Source: Flavobacterium ardleyense
Lineage (GTDB): Bacteria > Bacteroidota > Bacteroidia > Flavobacteriales > Flavobacteriaceae
Assembly: GCF_033547075.1 (NCBI RefSeq)
Contig: NZ_CP137891.1
Span: 1,674,001-1,738,000 of the forward strand
Direction of reading: 5' to 3'
DNA: 64,000 bases
Under the pieces are notes generated by a model. That model did no database searches. It saw only the letters and a list, made by a program, of their open reading frames with translations, and was not told where the DNA came from. Numbering within the stretch: position 1 is the first letter of the stretch; each line of letters begins with the position of its first letter. A program made the translations under genes and the position numbers. Shown piece after piece: positions 37,665-48,507 of this stretch.

Positions 37665-38555
37665 TTATTGCAGCTTGAGTTGCGAAAAATAGCCAAGTCG
37701 ATACAAATCAAAAACCGTCATCGATGGATTGGCCGATAAAAGATTTATTTCCATATCCTTTTTGAAGTAAGAATAAAACTGACTCATCGTTTTGGTAAGA
37801 CCATATTTCTCGATCGTTGCAAATTGCTTTAAAAGTCGGTTTTCGCCTTTGACCATTTCAAAATTTGTCAAATAATCTAGATTTTCTATTGCGATTCGAG
37901 TCTTTTTTAAGAAAACTTTCGAGCTATCAAGATTGATGTGAGTAGCTGGATTGTCTATATGGAAAATTTTAATATTTTTTAATTTTAAATCGTAGAAGAA
38001 AACAAGATCTTCATACCCATAATTTGTGATAACTGCCGAAAATCTATTCTCCTTAAAAACGTCTCGACTGATTAGTAGGTTTGAAGTTAGGGAAGATTGA
38101 TAAGGTTTCTTCTTTCGATGTTCTACCGATAGACTTTCTCTTTTGTAACCATAAACCCAGCGAAGAATATGGGATTCACTTGGACGATTCTTTTTATAAT
38201 TAATTCCGCCGTAGCAGACTTCAACTTCGGGAATTTTTAAAGTGTTCAGATAATTTTCGATAAATCGGTCTGATACAGGCATTACATCACAATCTAAAAT
38301 AAGAAGCCATTCGTATTTTGATTTTTTATAAAGTGAGTTGATATTCTTGCCTCTACCAATATTTTGCTCATTAATAAAGAAATTGCAATTTTCAAGAGTT
38401 AGAATTTCACTATTCTCAATATTATGAACCGATTGAGACCCATCATCTTGGCATAAAATTTCAAATTCAATTTGCTGTTCCCGACATTGCTCCCAAAGTT
38501 TTTGAACTAGTGGAAACACATTGTAATTGTATGTGGGTATTAAAATTGATAGCAT
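37665..38555 (-). CDS. Glycosyltransferase family 2
   Basis: The 296-residue GT-A enzyme has LSILIPTYNYN, EILCQDDGSQ, NIGRGKNINSLYKKSKYEWLLILDCDVMP (the DxD metal site) and FSAVITNYGYEDLVFFYDL. Its ATG overlaps the ftsE stop by one base (TAATG), so it is translated from the ftsE transcript. That pairing of a division gene with a glycan gene is odd and may be an accident of locus growth. Confidence 0.88.
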   Translation of the reverse strand: MLSILIPTYNYNVFPLVQKLWEQCREQQIEFEILCQDDGSQSVHNIENSEILTLENCNFFINEQNIGRGKNINSLYKKSKYEWLLILDCDVMPVSDRFIENYLNTLKIPEVEVCYGGINYKKNRPSESHILRWVYGYKRESLSVEHRKKKPYQSSLTSNLLISRDVFKENRFSAVITNYGYEDLVFFYDLKLKNIKIFHIDNPATHINLDSSKVFLKKTRIAIENLDYLTNFEMVKGENRLLKQFATIEKYGLTKTMSQFYSYFKKDMEINLLSANPSMTVFDLYRLGYFSQLKLQ

Positions 38556-39238
38556 TATACGGTTCTTTGTACCACTTCAAAAATTGATGCATTTTCGCAC
38601 TTAAGGGTTTTCGCAGGGAATTTTAATATTAGCGCATAGTCGTGAGTGGTCATAATAACGGTTTGACCTTTTTCATTAATCTTACGTAAAACTTCCATAA
38701 TTTCTACGCTAGTTTGCGGATCTAGATTTCCTGTAGGCTCATCTGCAAGTATAAGTTCAGGATCGTTGAGCAGCGCACGAGCAATGGCAACACGTTGTTG
38801 TTCTCCGCCCGAAAGCTGATGCGGCATTTTATGCGCAAACGTAAGTAAATCTACACGATTAAGAACTTCATTGATTCTTTCGTCCATTGCAGGCTTGTCC
38901 TTCCATCCGGTGGCACGAAGCACAAATTGCATATTATCATAAATATTACGATCCGGAAGTAGTTTAAAATCTTGAAATACGATTCCAATCTTACGGCGTA
39001 GAAAAGGAATATTACTTTCTTTAAGTGTAGCCAAATCATATCCTACAATGGTGCCTTCTCCTTCTAGAAGCGGCATATCTGCATAGAGAGTTTTCATTAA
39101 ACTACTCTTGCCCGAACCTGTTTTTCCGATGATGTAAATAAATTCTCCACGCTGTACCGCAAGACTAAGGTTTGATATAATCACACGTTTATCCTGTGAG
39201 ATGGTAACATTTTGTAAAAAAACAATAGGTTCTGCCAT
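38555..39238 (-). CDS. ftsE: Cell division ATP-binding protein FtsE
   Basis: At 227 residues from the ATG at 39238 it has the normal FtsE length. It carries Walker [13 protein letters not shown], the Q-loop FQDFKLLPD (characteristic of FtsE), the ABC signature [15 protein letters not shown], Walker [11 protein letters not shown] and the H-loop TTHD. It forms the FtsEX complex that controls peptidoglycan hydrolases at division. No ftsX lies beside it here. A longer frame to 39316 is open but unsupported. Confidence 0.92.
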   Translation of the reverse strand: MAEPIVFLQNVTISQDKRVIISNLSLAVQRGEFIYIIGKTGSGKSSLMKTLYADMPLLEGEGTIVGYDLATLKESNIPFLRRKIGIVFQDFKLLPDRNIYDNMQFVLRATGWKDKPAMDERINEVLNRVDLLTFAHKMPHQLSGGEQQRVAIARALLNDPELILADEPTGNLDPQTSVEIMEVLRKINEKGQTVIMTTHDYALILKFPAKTLKCENASIFEVVQRTV

Positions 39239-39453
39239 TTTGGTATGTTTAAGTGGTAAAAGTAATAAGTAAAGCGGCGGTTTCAAAACTAAATTTAAAA
39301 TAATGCACTCACTCACAAATTAGCTCCTACAATGCCTTCTATTTTTGATAGCATATTTAAATAGTTAAAAAAATGTGTATAATAATTGTTAAGTTGTTGC
39401 CGTTATCAGCTACAGATTCTTACTTTTGAATTTTTGATAAAAACCCATAGATA

Positions 39454-42400
39454 ATGCATAAATACGCTCGATTACTATTTACCATTTCGCTATTTACTGT
39501 AGGTACAGTTTCGGCTCAAAATTCGGAAATTTACACCCACGAGTTAAAGGATTACGACAAAGCACTTTACCTCTATAATAATAAGCAATATCTCTCCGCT
39601 CAGATACTTTTTGATAAAGTAAAAGCAACGACAAATAACTCAGATGTACAGGGTGACTGCGCTTATTATAGTGCAAATGCTGCTATTCGTCTAGAGCAAC
39701 AAGATGCCGACTCGAAAATGGAGAATTTTGTTCGCGATTATCCAAGTAGCACGAAGCAAAATCAAGCTTATATAGAGGTAGCTCATTTTTATTTTGAGCA
39801 AGGAAAATATCCACAGGCATTGGAATGGTTTGATAAAGTGGATGAGAATTCGCTTAGCGCAAAAGATCAGGAGCGTTTTGATTTCCAGAAAGGCTATTCT
39901 TTTTTCTCTGCTAAGAAAAAGAAAGAAGCGACTACTTATTTCACGAAAGTGCAAAATTCTAAAGAATACGGATCTCAAGCTAAGTATTATTTAGGTTTTA
40001 TGGCTTATGAAGGTGATGATTATAAAGAAGCAACAAAATACTTTGACGAAGTTTCTGGCGAAGAAAAGTACAAAGAGAAGCTTTCGTATTTTCAAGCGGA
40101 TATGAATTTCAAATTAGGAAAATTTGATAAGGCGATTGAATTAGGAAAGGCGGCTATGGCCAAAAGTAATGCGATTGAGAAATCTGAATTGAATAAGATT
40201 ATTGGAGAAAGCTATTTCAACCTTGAGAAGTATGCTGAAGCCATTCCGTACTTAAACCAATATAAAGGTAAAAAAGGAAAGTGGAATAATACTGATTATT
40301 ACCAATTAGGATATGCTTACTACAAGCAAAACGATTTTGAAAATGCTATTGCTCAATTTAATAAAATTGTCGGTGGAAATGACTCAGTGGCACAAAACGC
40401 TTACTACCATTTAGGTGAAAGTTATTTGAAGACTGGAAAAAAACTACAGGCTTTAAATGCTTTCAAAAATGCTTCGGAAATGTCATTTAACGAGCAAATT
40501 CAAGAAGATGCGGCTTTAAACTACGCAAAGGTTAGTTATGAAATAGGTAACTCCTATCAAGCGGTACCCGATGTGTTGAATGCATTTATCCAGAAATATC
40601 CAAAATCGCCAGCAAAGCTTGAGATCGAAAATCTATTAATAGATTCTTATATCACTTCAAAAAACTACCAAGGTGCTCTAGATTTATTAGAAAAAAATAA
40701 ATCTAGCAACAAAGCAGCTTATCAGAAAGTTGCTTTTTACCGAGGTTTAGAGTTGTATACAGATGGAAATTATAGTGAAGCTTTAAAATTATTTACAAAA
40801 TCGATCAACGAGCCTCGTGATGCTAAATTTCTAGCGAGAGCCACTTTTTGGAAAGCGGAAACAGAATATGTATTGGATAATTTCAGTACCGCTCTTATTA
40901 CTTTTAAGCAATTTATGAATTCGGCGGAAGCCAAAAACACTCCCGAATTTAAAAACAGTAACTATAATATTGCTTACACTTATTTCAAATTAAAAGAGTA
41001 CGATCAAGCAGGAGATTATTTCCAGAAGCAAATTGATGCTTCTCCAAAAGATAATGTGCGTCTAAACGATTCATACTTAAGATTGGGAGACAGCCGATTT
41101 GTTTCGGCAAAATATTGGCCAGCGATGGATGCGTACAATAAAGCAATTGAACTAAAAAGTATCGATGCAGATTATGCGGCTTATCAAAAAGCAATCAGCT
41201 ACGGGTTTGTTGCTAGAAATGATCGAAAAATTGAAGATTTAAATAAATTTCTTGAGCAATTTCCAAAATCTAATTACAGAGATGATGTGATGTTTGAACT
41301 TGGAAATACATATATAGCCGAAAACAAAACCGATTTAGGATTAAAAACCTACGACAAATTGGTAGCAGAATTCAAAAACGGAAATTATAGTTCAAAAGCA
41401 ATTTTACGACAAGGATTGGTTTATTACAATGCAGAAAAAGATAATGACGCTTTGGCGAAATTTAAAAAAGTGGCTGCAGACTATCCTCAATCGCCAGAAG
41501 CACTGGAAGCAGTTGCAACCGCAAGATTGATCTATATGGATTCTGGTCGAGTTAACGAATATGCTGCTTGGGTAAAAACACTGGCGTTTGTTGAAGTTAC
41601 CGATGTAGATCTTGATAATGATACGTACAAAAGTGCCGAAAAGAAATATTTGCAAAACGAGACCAAAGCGGCAATTGCAGCGCTATCATCTTATATTTCA
41701 TCATTTCCAAATGGTATTCACGCTTTAAAAGCGAATTTCTATCTGGCACAGTCTTACTTTAATGATGGATTGCCAAATAATGCAATTGCAAATTATGAGT
41801 ATGTAGTTGGAAAGCAACGAAGCGAATTTACCGAGCAGTCGTTAGCAAGATTGGCTGAAATTTATATCAAGAAAGCTGATGTGAATAACACTATATCAAC
41901 TTTAAAAAGATTAGAAACCGAAGCTGATTTTCCGCAGAACGTGACTTTTGCGCAAGCGAATTTAATGAAAACATATTACGAGCAAAAGGATTACAGCAAT
42001 GCCGAAATTTATGCTACCAAAGTTTTGAGCAATCCAAAAACTGATGCAAAAGTAAAAGCAGATGCTCAAATTATTGTTGCTCGTTCAGCGATTAAAACCA
42101 ATGATGAGGCAAAAGCGCGTACTGCTTACGCAAATTTACTAAGCATTGCAACAGGAGAACTTGCAGCAGAGGCATTATACTACGATGCTTACTTTAAAAA
42201 TAAAGACGGAAAGTTTGAAGTATCAAACGCGGCAGTTCAGAAATTGACAAAAAATTATTCTAGCTATAAATATTTCGGAGCAAAAGGACTGATTGTAATG
42301 GCTAAAAACTTTTACGGTTTGAAGGACAGTTTCCAAGCAACTTATATCTTAGAAAGTGTGATTAAGAATTTCACGGCTTATGCAGATGTAATCGAAGAAG

Positions 42401-42465
42401 CGAAAGCTGAACTTGCAAAAATTAAAGGAGAAGAATCTAAAACCAATTCATCAGTTCAAAATTAA
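39454..42465 (+). CDS. Large secreted TPR protein (YbgF/BamD-like repeats)
   Basis: The 1003-residue protein has a signal peptide (ending TVSAQ at about residue 22). It is then built wholly of TPR units: for example YYQLGYAYYKQNDFENAIAQFNKIV, AYYHLGESYLKTGKKLQALNAF and VMFELGNTYIAENKTDLGLKTYDKLV, around 20 repeats. It should be periplasmic or outer-membrane attached and act as a scaffold. It lies 55 bases before a beta-barrel gene on the same strand and the two are likely one operon. Confidence 0.9.
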   Translation: MHKYARLLFTISLFTVGTVSAQNSEIYTHELKDYDKALYLYNNKQYLSAQILFDKVKATTNNSDVQGDCAYYSANAAIRLEQQDADSKMENFVRDYPSSTKQNQAYIEVAHFYFEQGKYPQALEWFDKVDENSLSAKDQERFDFQKGYSFFSAKKKKEATTYFTKVQNSKEYGSQAKYYLGFMAYEGDDYKEATKYFDEVSGEEKYKEKLSYFQADMNFKLGKFDKAIELGKAAMAKSNAIEKSELNKIIGESYFNLEKYAEAIPYLNQYKGKKGKWNNTDYYQLGYAYYKQNDFENAIAQFNKIVGGNDSVAQNAYYHLGESYLKTGKKLQALNAFKNASEMSFNEQIQEDAALNYAKVSYEIGNSYQAVPDVLNAFIQKYPKSPAKLEIENLLIDSYITSKNYQGALDLLEKNKSSNKAAYQKVAFYRGLELYTDGNYSEALKLFTKSINEPRDAKFLARATFWKAETEYVLDNFSTALITFKQFMNSAEAKNTPEFKNSNYNIAYTYFKLKEYDQAGDYFQKQIDASPKDNVRLNDSYLRLGDSRFVSAKYWPAMDAYNKAIELKSIDADYAAYQKAISYGFVARNDRKIEDLNKFLEQFPKSNYRDDVMFELGNTYIAENKTDLGLKTYDKLVAEFKNGNYSSKAILRQGLVYYNAEKDNDALAKFKKVAADYPQSPEALEAVATARLIYMDSGRVNEYAAWVKTLAFVEVTDVDLDNDTYKSAEKKYLQNETKAAIAALSSYISSFPNGIHALKANFYLAQSYFNDGLPNNAIANYEYVVGKQRSEFTEQSLARLAEIYIKKADVNNTISTLKRLETEADFPQNVTFAQANLMKTYYEQKDYSNAEIYATKVLSNPKTDAKVKADAQIIVARSAIKTNDEAKARTAYANLLSIATGELAAEALYYDAYFKNKDGKFEVSNAAVQKLTKNYSSYKYFGAKGLIVMAKNFYGLKDSFQATYILESVIKNFTAYADVIEEAKAELAKIKGEESKTNSSVQN

Positions 42466-42520
42466 AGAACAACTACCGTTCGTTAGATTCCAATTTGATT
42501 GATATTTTATAAAGAAAATT

Positions 42521-44266
42521 ATGATTTTAAACACAAAATATAGTACTGCATTATTAATTTTATTAGCTGCGCAAACCATGTTTTCGCAGAAGAAAGACGA
42601 GAATATCGGTACCGAGGTTGTCAACGTTGTTAAGCCTTATACACCCACTATATCGGATGCTTTCAAACTGAAAGAAACTCCAAAAATGGACGATGAAGAC
42701 AATGAAAAGAAAGAGGAAATAAAATACAATATTTTTTCATTTCCGGTAGCGTCAACTTTTACACCAAGTAAAGGCCGTGCTGCAGGAGTTGACAAAAAGA
42801 AATCGGAGCAGTTATATCCAAATTTTGCAACATTTGGAGTAGGCAATTATGGCACAATCTTGGGCGAGCTATACGTTACCCGAGAAGTTGGTGATAATAG
42901 CTACATCAGTGGAATGCTTAGACATTTATCGTCAGAAGGGGGGGTAAAAAATATTTTTCTAGATGATGATTACCGTGATTCTTCACTTGATCTTACGTAT
43001 GGATATAATGTGCAAAATTTGTCTTGGAAAGTAGATGCAGGATACCAAAATCAATCTTACAACTGGTATGGACTTCCTAAAGAATTTGCGGCAAGTCTTA
43101 GCCCAGAAGCAGTGGGAGTTATTGTACATAGTATAAATCCACAGCATACCTACCATAATTTTAATGTAGGCTCGGTTGTAGAGTTAAACGAAAGCATCTT
43201 TAATAGAGTAGAAGTGAAGTACAATCGTTTTTGGGATTCTTACAAATCTGAAGAAAACAGATTGATCGTGAAACCTAAAATCAGTTTTGATATTAACGAT
43301 TTGCAAATACAGTCCAATTTTGTAGTTGATTATGTTGGTGGAAGTTTCAACAAACCGCACTACGATTTTACGCCAGCTAATTACGGATTTGCAAATATCG
43401 GAATTCAGCCAAGTTTTTCATTGGTTAGAAATGACTGGTCTTTTAATATTGGTGCTTCAGCTTTTTATAGCATGGATTTAGAAAATGACAAAAGTAGTTT
43501 TTATATTTATCCAAATGTAACAGCTTCGATTGATGTTGTGGGAGATTTGATGGTATTTTACGCAGGTGCTGAAGGCGGATTGCAACAAAATTCATATAGA
43601 GATTTTACAAATGTCAATCCTTATATGTCACCAGAATTTGGCGTTGCTCCAACTGATAGACAATACGATTTCTTTGCAGGACTTAAGGGAAAACTAGCTA
43701 GCAGTGTTGGTTATAATATCCGCGCGTCTTATACAAATGAGCGTAACAAAGCTTTCTTTAAGAGCAATGATTATAACGAACAATCAGAATTGCCAAACTA
43801 TGCTTTTGGAAATTCATTTGGAATCGCGTACGGAAATCTAAGAACAATCTCTTTTTACGGAGAATTAAAAGCTGATTTTACAGATAAAGTATCGGCAGGT
43901 ATCAACGGAAGTTTTAGTGATTACGGCGTTGATGGTGTTGCCGAAGCTTGGAATATGCCAGCAATTAAGATAGGTGCAAATCTTGAGGTTGCTATTACCG
44001 ATAAAATTTCGGCTGGTACCGATTTATTCTTTACCGGAGAACGCAAGGATATTCAGCAATTTTCTAGTTTAGTTGGAGAGACAGGTGTTCGAACGTTAGA
44101 AAGTTATTTTGATGCCAATATTCACGTAAACTATAAATTTAGCGATCGTTTGAACTTCTTTTTAAGAGGAAATAATTTGGCAAATAAAAATTACGAAAAA
44201 TGGCTTGACTATCCTGTGCAAGGATTGCAAGGTGTAATTGGAGCAAGCTATAAGTTTGATTTCTAA
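42521..44266 (+). CDS. TonB-dependent receptor-like outer membrane beta-barrel without plug
   Basis: The 581-residue protein has a signal peptide (MILNTKYSTALLILLAAQTMFSQ). It lacks the plug domain of a TonB receptor but ends like one: YKFSDRLNFFLRGNNLANKNYEKWLDYPVQGLQGVIGASYKFDF, with a terminal aromatic for BAM recognition. Alternating hydrophobic strands run throughout. An acidic stretch (KMDDEDNEKKEEI) follows the mature start. It probably works with the TPR protein upstream; substrate unknown. Confidence 0.82.
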   Translation: MILNTKYSTALLILLAAQTMFSQKKDENIGTEVVNVVKPYTPTISDAFKLKETPKMDDEDNEKKEEIKYNIFSFPVASTFTPSKGRAAGVDKKKSEQLYPNFATFGVGNYGTILGELYVTREVGDNSYISGMLRHLSSEGGVKNIFLDDDYRDSSLDLTYGYNVQNLSWKVDAGYQNQSYNWYGLPKEFAASLSPEAVGVIVHSINPQHTYHNFNVGSVVELNESIFNRVEVKYNRFWDSYKSEENRLIVKPKISFDINDLQIQSNFVVDYVGGSFNKPHYDFTPANYGFANIGIQPSFSLVRNDWSFNIGASAFYSMDLENDKSSFYIYPNVTASIDVVGDLMVFYAGAEGGLQQNSYRDFTNVNPYMSPEFGVAPTDRQYDFFAGLKGKLASSVGYNIRASYTNERNKAFFKSNDYNEQSELPNYAFGNSFGIAYGNLRTISFYGELKADFTDKVSAGINGSFSDYGVDGVAEAWNMPAIKIGANLEVAITDKISAGTDLFFTGERKDIQQFSSLVGETGVRTLESYFDANIHVNYKFSDRLNFFLRGNNLANKNYEKWLDYPVQGLQGVIGASYKFDF

Positions 44267-44299
44267 ATTTGAAAACACAGAAAATTTAAATCTTATTTT

Positions 44300-44749
44300 A
44301 TGACTTTCAAAGAAAAAGTTTGTGGGTATTATGCAGTAAATATTCAGGATAAGATTGATGTTTTCAAAGATATGATTTCGGCCCTTACCGAAGATGCAAA
44401 GAATGACAGTAAGGGTTCGGCGGGGGATAAGCATGAGACCGCTTTGTCCATGATGCACTTAGAGCAAGAGAAGTTGAATTACAAAATATTGGAAAATGTA
44501 GCGGCTAAAAAAGCTTTTGATCAAATTGACTTCGGCAGAAAGTCGGACAAAGTTATTTTGGGAAGTTTGGTGCAGGCAAATTCGACATTTTTTCTGATCT
44601 CGGTCGCGCTACCGAAGACCATATTTGATGGGCACACCATTTATGGTTTATCAACCGAATCCCCTTTGGCGAAAGCCTTACTAGGACAAACAGTAGGGTA
44701 CAGCTTCAAGATAAATAGTAGCGAGTATCTGATTAATGATATTTTATAG
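44300..44749 (+). CDS. GreA/GreB C-terminal-domain-like protein
   Basis: The 149-residue protein has an N-terminal helical part (about 1-70, KVCGYYAVNIQDKIDVF...) and a C-terminal FKBP-like domain with IYGLSTESPLAKALLGQTVGYSFKINSSEYLINDI, like the SPLGRALLG region of Gre factors. Databases often carry such flavobacterial proteins under misleading names. A role at RNA polymerase is plausible but not shown; the acidic coiled-coil tip of GreA is not obvious. It is 33 bases after the barrel gene. Confidence 0.65.
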   Translation: MTFKEKVCGYYAVNIQDKIDVFKDMISALTEDAKNDSKGSAGDKHETALSMMHLEQEKLNYKILENVAAKKAFDQIDFGRKSDKVILGSLVQANSTFFLISVALPKTIFDGHTIYGLSTESPLAKALLGQTVGYSFKINSSEYLINDIL

Positions 44750-44755
44750 GGAAGA

Positions 44756-44851
44756 GTTAAATTGTTGATGTGTTTATGCGTTTAATTGTTGATGTATAAT
44801 GGCGTTTAATTGTTGAAATGATTATGCGTTTAATTGTTAAATGGTAATTTT
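44756..44851 (+). repeat. Four tandem 24-bp repeats
   Basis: Copies start at 44756, 44780, 44804 and 44828, sharing a core GTTTAATTGTTGA and, in the first three, ending GC. It begins 6 bases after the GreA-like stop. No ORF uses it; 44852-44945 is plain AT-rich DNA. Confidence 0.85.
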
Positions 44852-44945
44852 TGGGTATAGTAAAATATTTATATTCTATAGAGTCTCCAATTAAATTCTT
44901 CAGCCACTCAACGATTATAAAATACATCCATGCAAAAATAGATGA

Positions 44946-45041
44946 TTCAACCCTTCAACAATCCAACCCTTCAAAAATCCAACCCTTCAAAAATCCAACA
45001 ATCCAACAATCCAAGAATTTAACAATTTAACGATTCTACAA
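44946..45041 (+). repeat. Twelve tandem 8-bp units upstream of gyrB
   Basis: Bases 44946-45041 read as twelve octamers in unbroken register, alternating TTCAACCC, TTCAACAA, TCCAACCC, TTCAAAAA, TCCAACAA and decayed forms (TTTAACAA, TTCTACAA). Every unit keeps pyrimidines at positions 1-2 and AA around position 4-5. It lies 130 bases before the gyrB -7 box. Confidence 0.85.
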
Positions 45042-45106
45042 ATAAACAACCACTGCAGCGATGCGGTTTTTTTTAGCTCTAAGCCGTTGGAAATGACAGT
45101 AAATAA

Positions 45107-47158
<2,052 letters not shown>

Positions 47159-47224
47159 TTCAATAAAATTAGTATAAATTGCATTTGCAAAAGAATTGCA
47201 ATTATAACAAAAAGCTCAAAATAT

Positions 47225-48157
47225 ATGAAAGTAACGATAGTAGGCGCTGGAAATGTTGGTGCCAGTTGTGCAGATGTAATCTCTTATAGAGGAATTGCTA
47301 GTGAAGTTGTTTTATTGGATATTAAAGAAGGTTTTGCCGAAGGTAAAGCAATGGATATTATGCAATGCAGCAGTAATACAGGTTTCAACACAGTAGTTAC
47401 TGGTGTTACTAATGATTATTCTAAAACTGCCAACAGTGATGTGGTAGTAATCACCTCGGGAATTCCAAGAAAACCAGGAATGACCAGAGAAGAATTAATC
47501 GGAATCAATGCTGGAATCGTCAAGTCGGTGGCAGAAAATGTTTTAAAACATTCACCAGATACAATTTTGGTGGTAGTTTCTAATCCAATGGACACAATGA
47601 CTTATTTGGCATTGAAATCTTTAGGAATGGACAAAAAGAAAATCATCGGAATGGGTGGTGCTCTTGACAGTTCACGATTCAAATACTTTTTAGCGAAAGC
47701 TTTAGACAAACCAATCAACGATATTTCGGCAATGGTAATTGGAGGTCACGGTGATACCACCATGATTCCACTTACTAGATTAGCTTCCTACAATGGAATT
47801 CCTGTTTCTGAATTTTTATCAGAATCAGAACTTTCAGAAGTGGCAAGTAGTACAATGGTAGGAGGAGCAACACTTACTAAATTGCTAGGAACATCTGCTT
47901 GGTACGCTCCGGGAGCTTCGGTAGCATATTTAGTAGATAGTATTCTCAACAATCAAAGAAAAATGATTGCTTGTTCGGTAATGCTAGACGACGAATACGG
48001 TCAGAACGATATTTGCATCGGCGTACCTTGTATTATAGGAAGAAATGGAATCGAAGAAATCGTAAAAATCGAACTGAACGAGCAAGAAAAGCAAAAATTT
48101 GCCGAAAGTGCAGAAGCAGTTAGAAATATGAATGCAGATTTAAAATCTCATTTATAG
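47225..48157 (+). CDS. mdh: Malate dehydrogenase, LDH-like type
   Basis: The 310-residue NAD enzyme has the Rossmann loop GAGNVGASCADV, ITSGIPRKPGMTREELI (the Arg triad of malate enzymes, with R rather than Q at the specificity loop), VSNPMDTMTYLA, and the catalytic His in MVIGGHGDTTMIPL. It oxidises malate to oxaloacetate in the TCA cycle. It lies 66 bases after gyrB and is followed by a terminator. It may be read with gyrB or alone. Confidence 0.95.
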   Translation: MKVTIVGAGNVGASCADVISYRGIASEVVLLDIKEGFAEGKAMDIMQCSSNTGFNTVVTGVTNDYSKTANSDVVVITSGIPRKPGMTREELIGINAGIVKSVAENVLKHSPDTILVVVSNPMDTMTYLALKSLGMDKKKIIGMGGALDSSRFKYFLAKALDKPINDISAMVIGGHGDTTMIPLTRLASYNGIPVSEFLSESELSEVASSTMVGGATLTKLLGTSAWYAPGASVAYLVDSILNNQRKMIACSVMLDDEYGQNDICIGVPCIIGRNGIEEIVKIELNEQEKQKFAESAEAVRNMNADLKSHL

Positions 48158-48184
48158 TGATACAAAATTTATAAAATTTCAATT

Positions 48185-48217
48185 AAGTGCTATGTCGAAA
48201 GATGTAGCACTTTTTTT
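48185..48217 (+). terminator. Intrinsic terminator after mdh
   Basis: The 8-bp arms AAGTGCTA (48185-48192) and TAGCACTT (48205-48212) enclose a 12-base loop and run into seven T's. Bases 48218-48350 hold no gene. Confidence 0.85.
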
Positions 48218-48352
48218 GTGAAATAAGTGAAAAAGTAAATTGTCAAATTAATAATTCAAACCCACGAAAGTGCTTGTAAGATCTATTTATCGCTACAATT
48301 TTTAACATATAATTAATAATGTTCGATAATTGAATGATAGTACAAAATAAAA

Positions 48353-48383
48353 TTGTTTAATCTTTTCGTAAATTATATATTTG
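48353..48383 (+). promoter_or_regulatory. Promoter of secDF
   Basis: TTG (48353-48355), a 20-base spacer and TATATTTG (48376-48383) fit the Bacteroidota -33/-7 pattern well. It predicts a leader of about 120 bases before the secDF ATG at 48508; no riboswitch-like fold was recognised in it. Confidence 0.65.
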
Positions 48384-48507
48384 CACGTTTCAAAAAAACT
48401 CCACATTAGTTGCACTGTCTTTTGGGCAACCAACATTTGAGCATTAATCTGGTATTTTTCACCAAACAATATTGACTGAACCAAAAAATAATTAATTTTT
48501 AGTAGTA

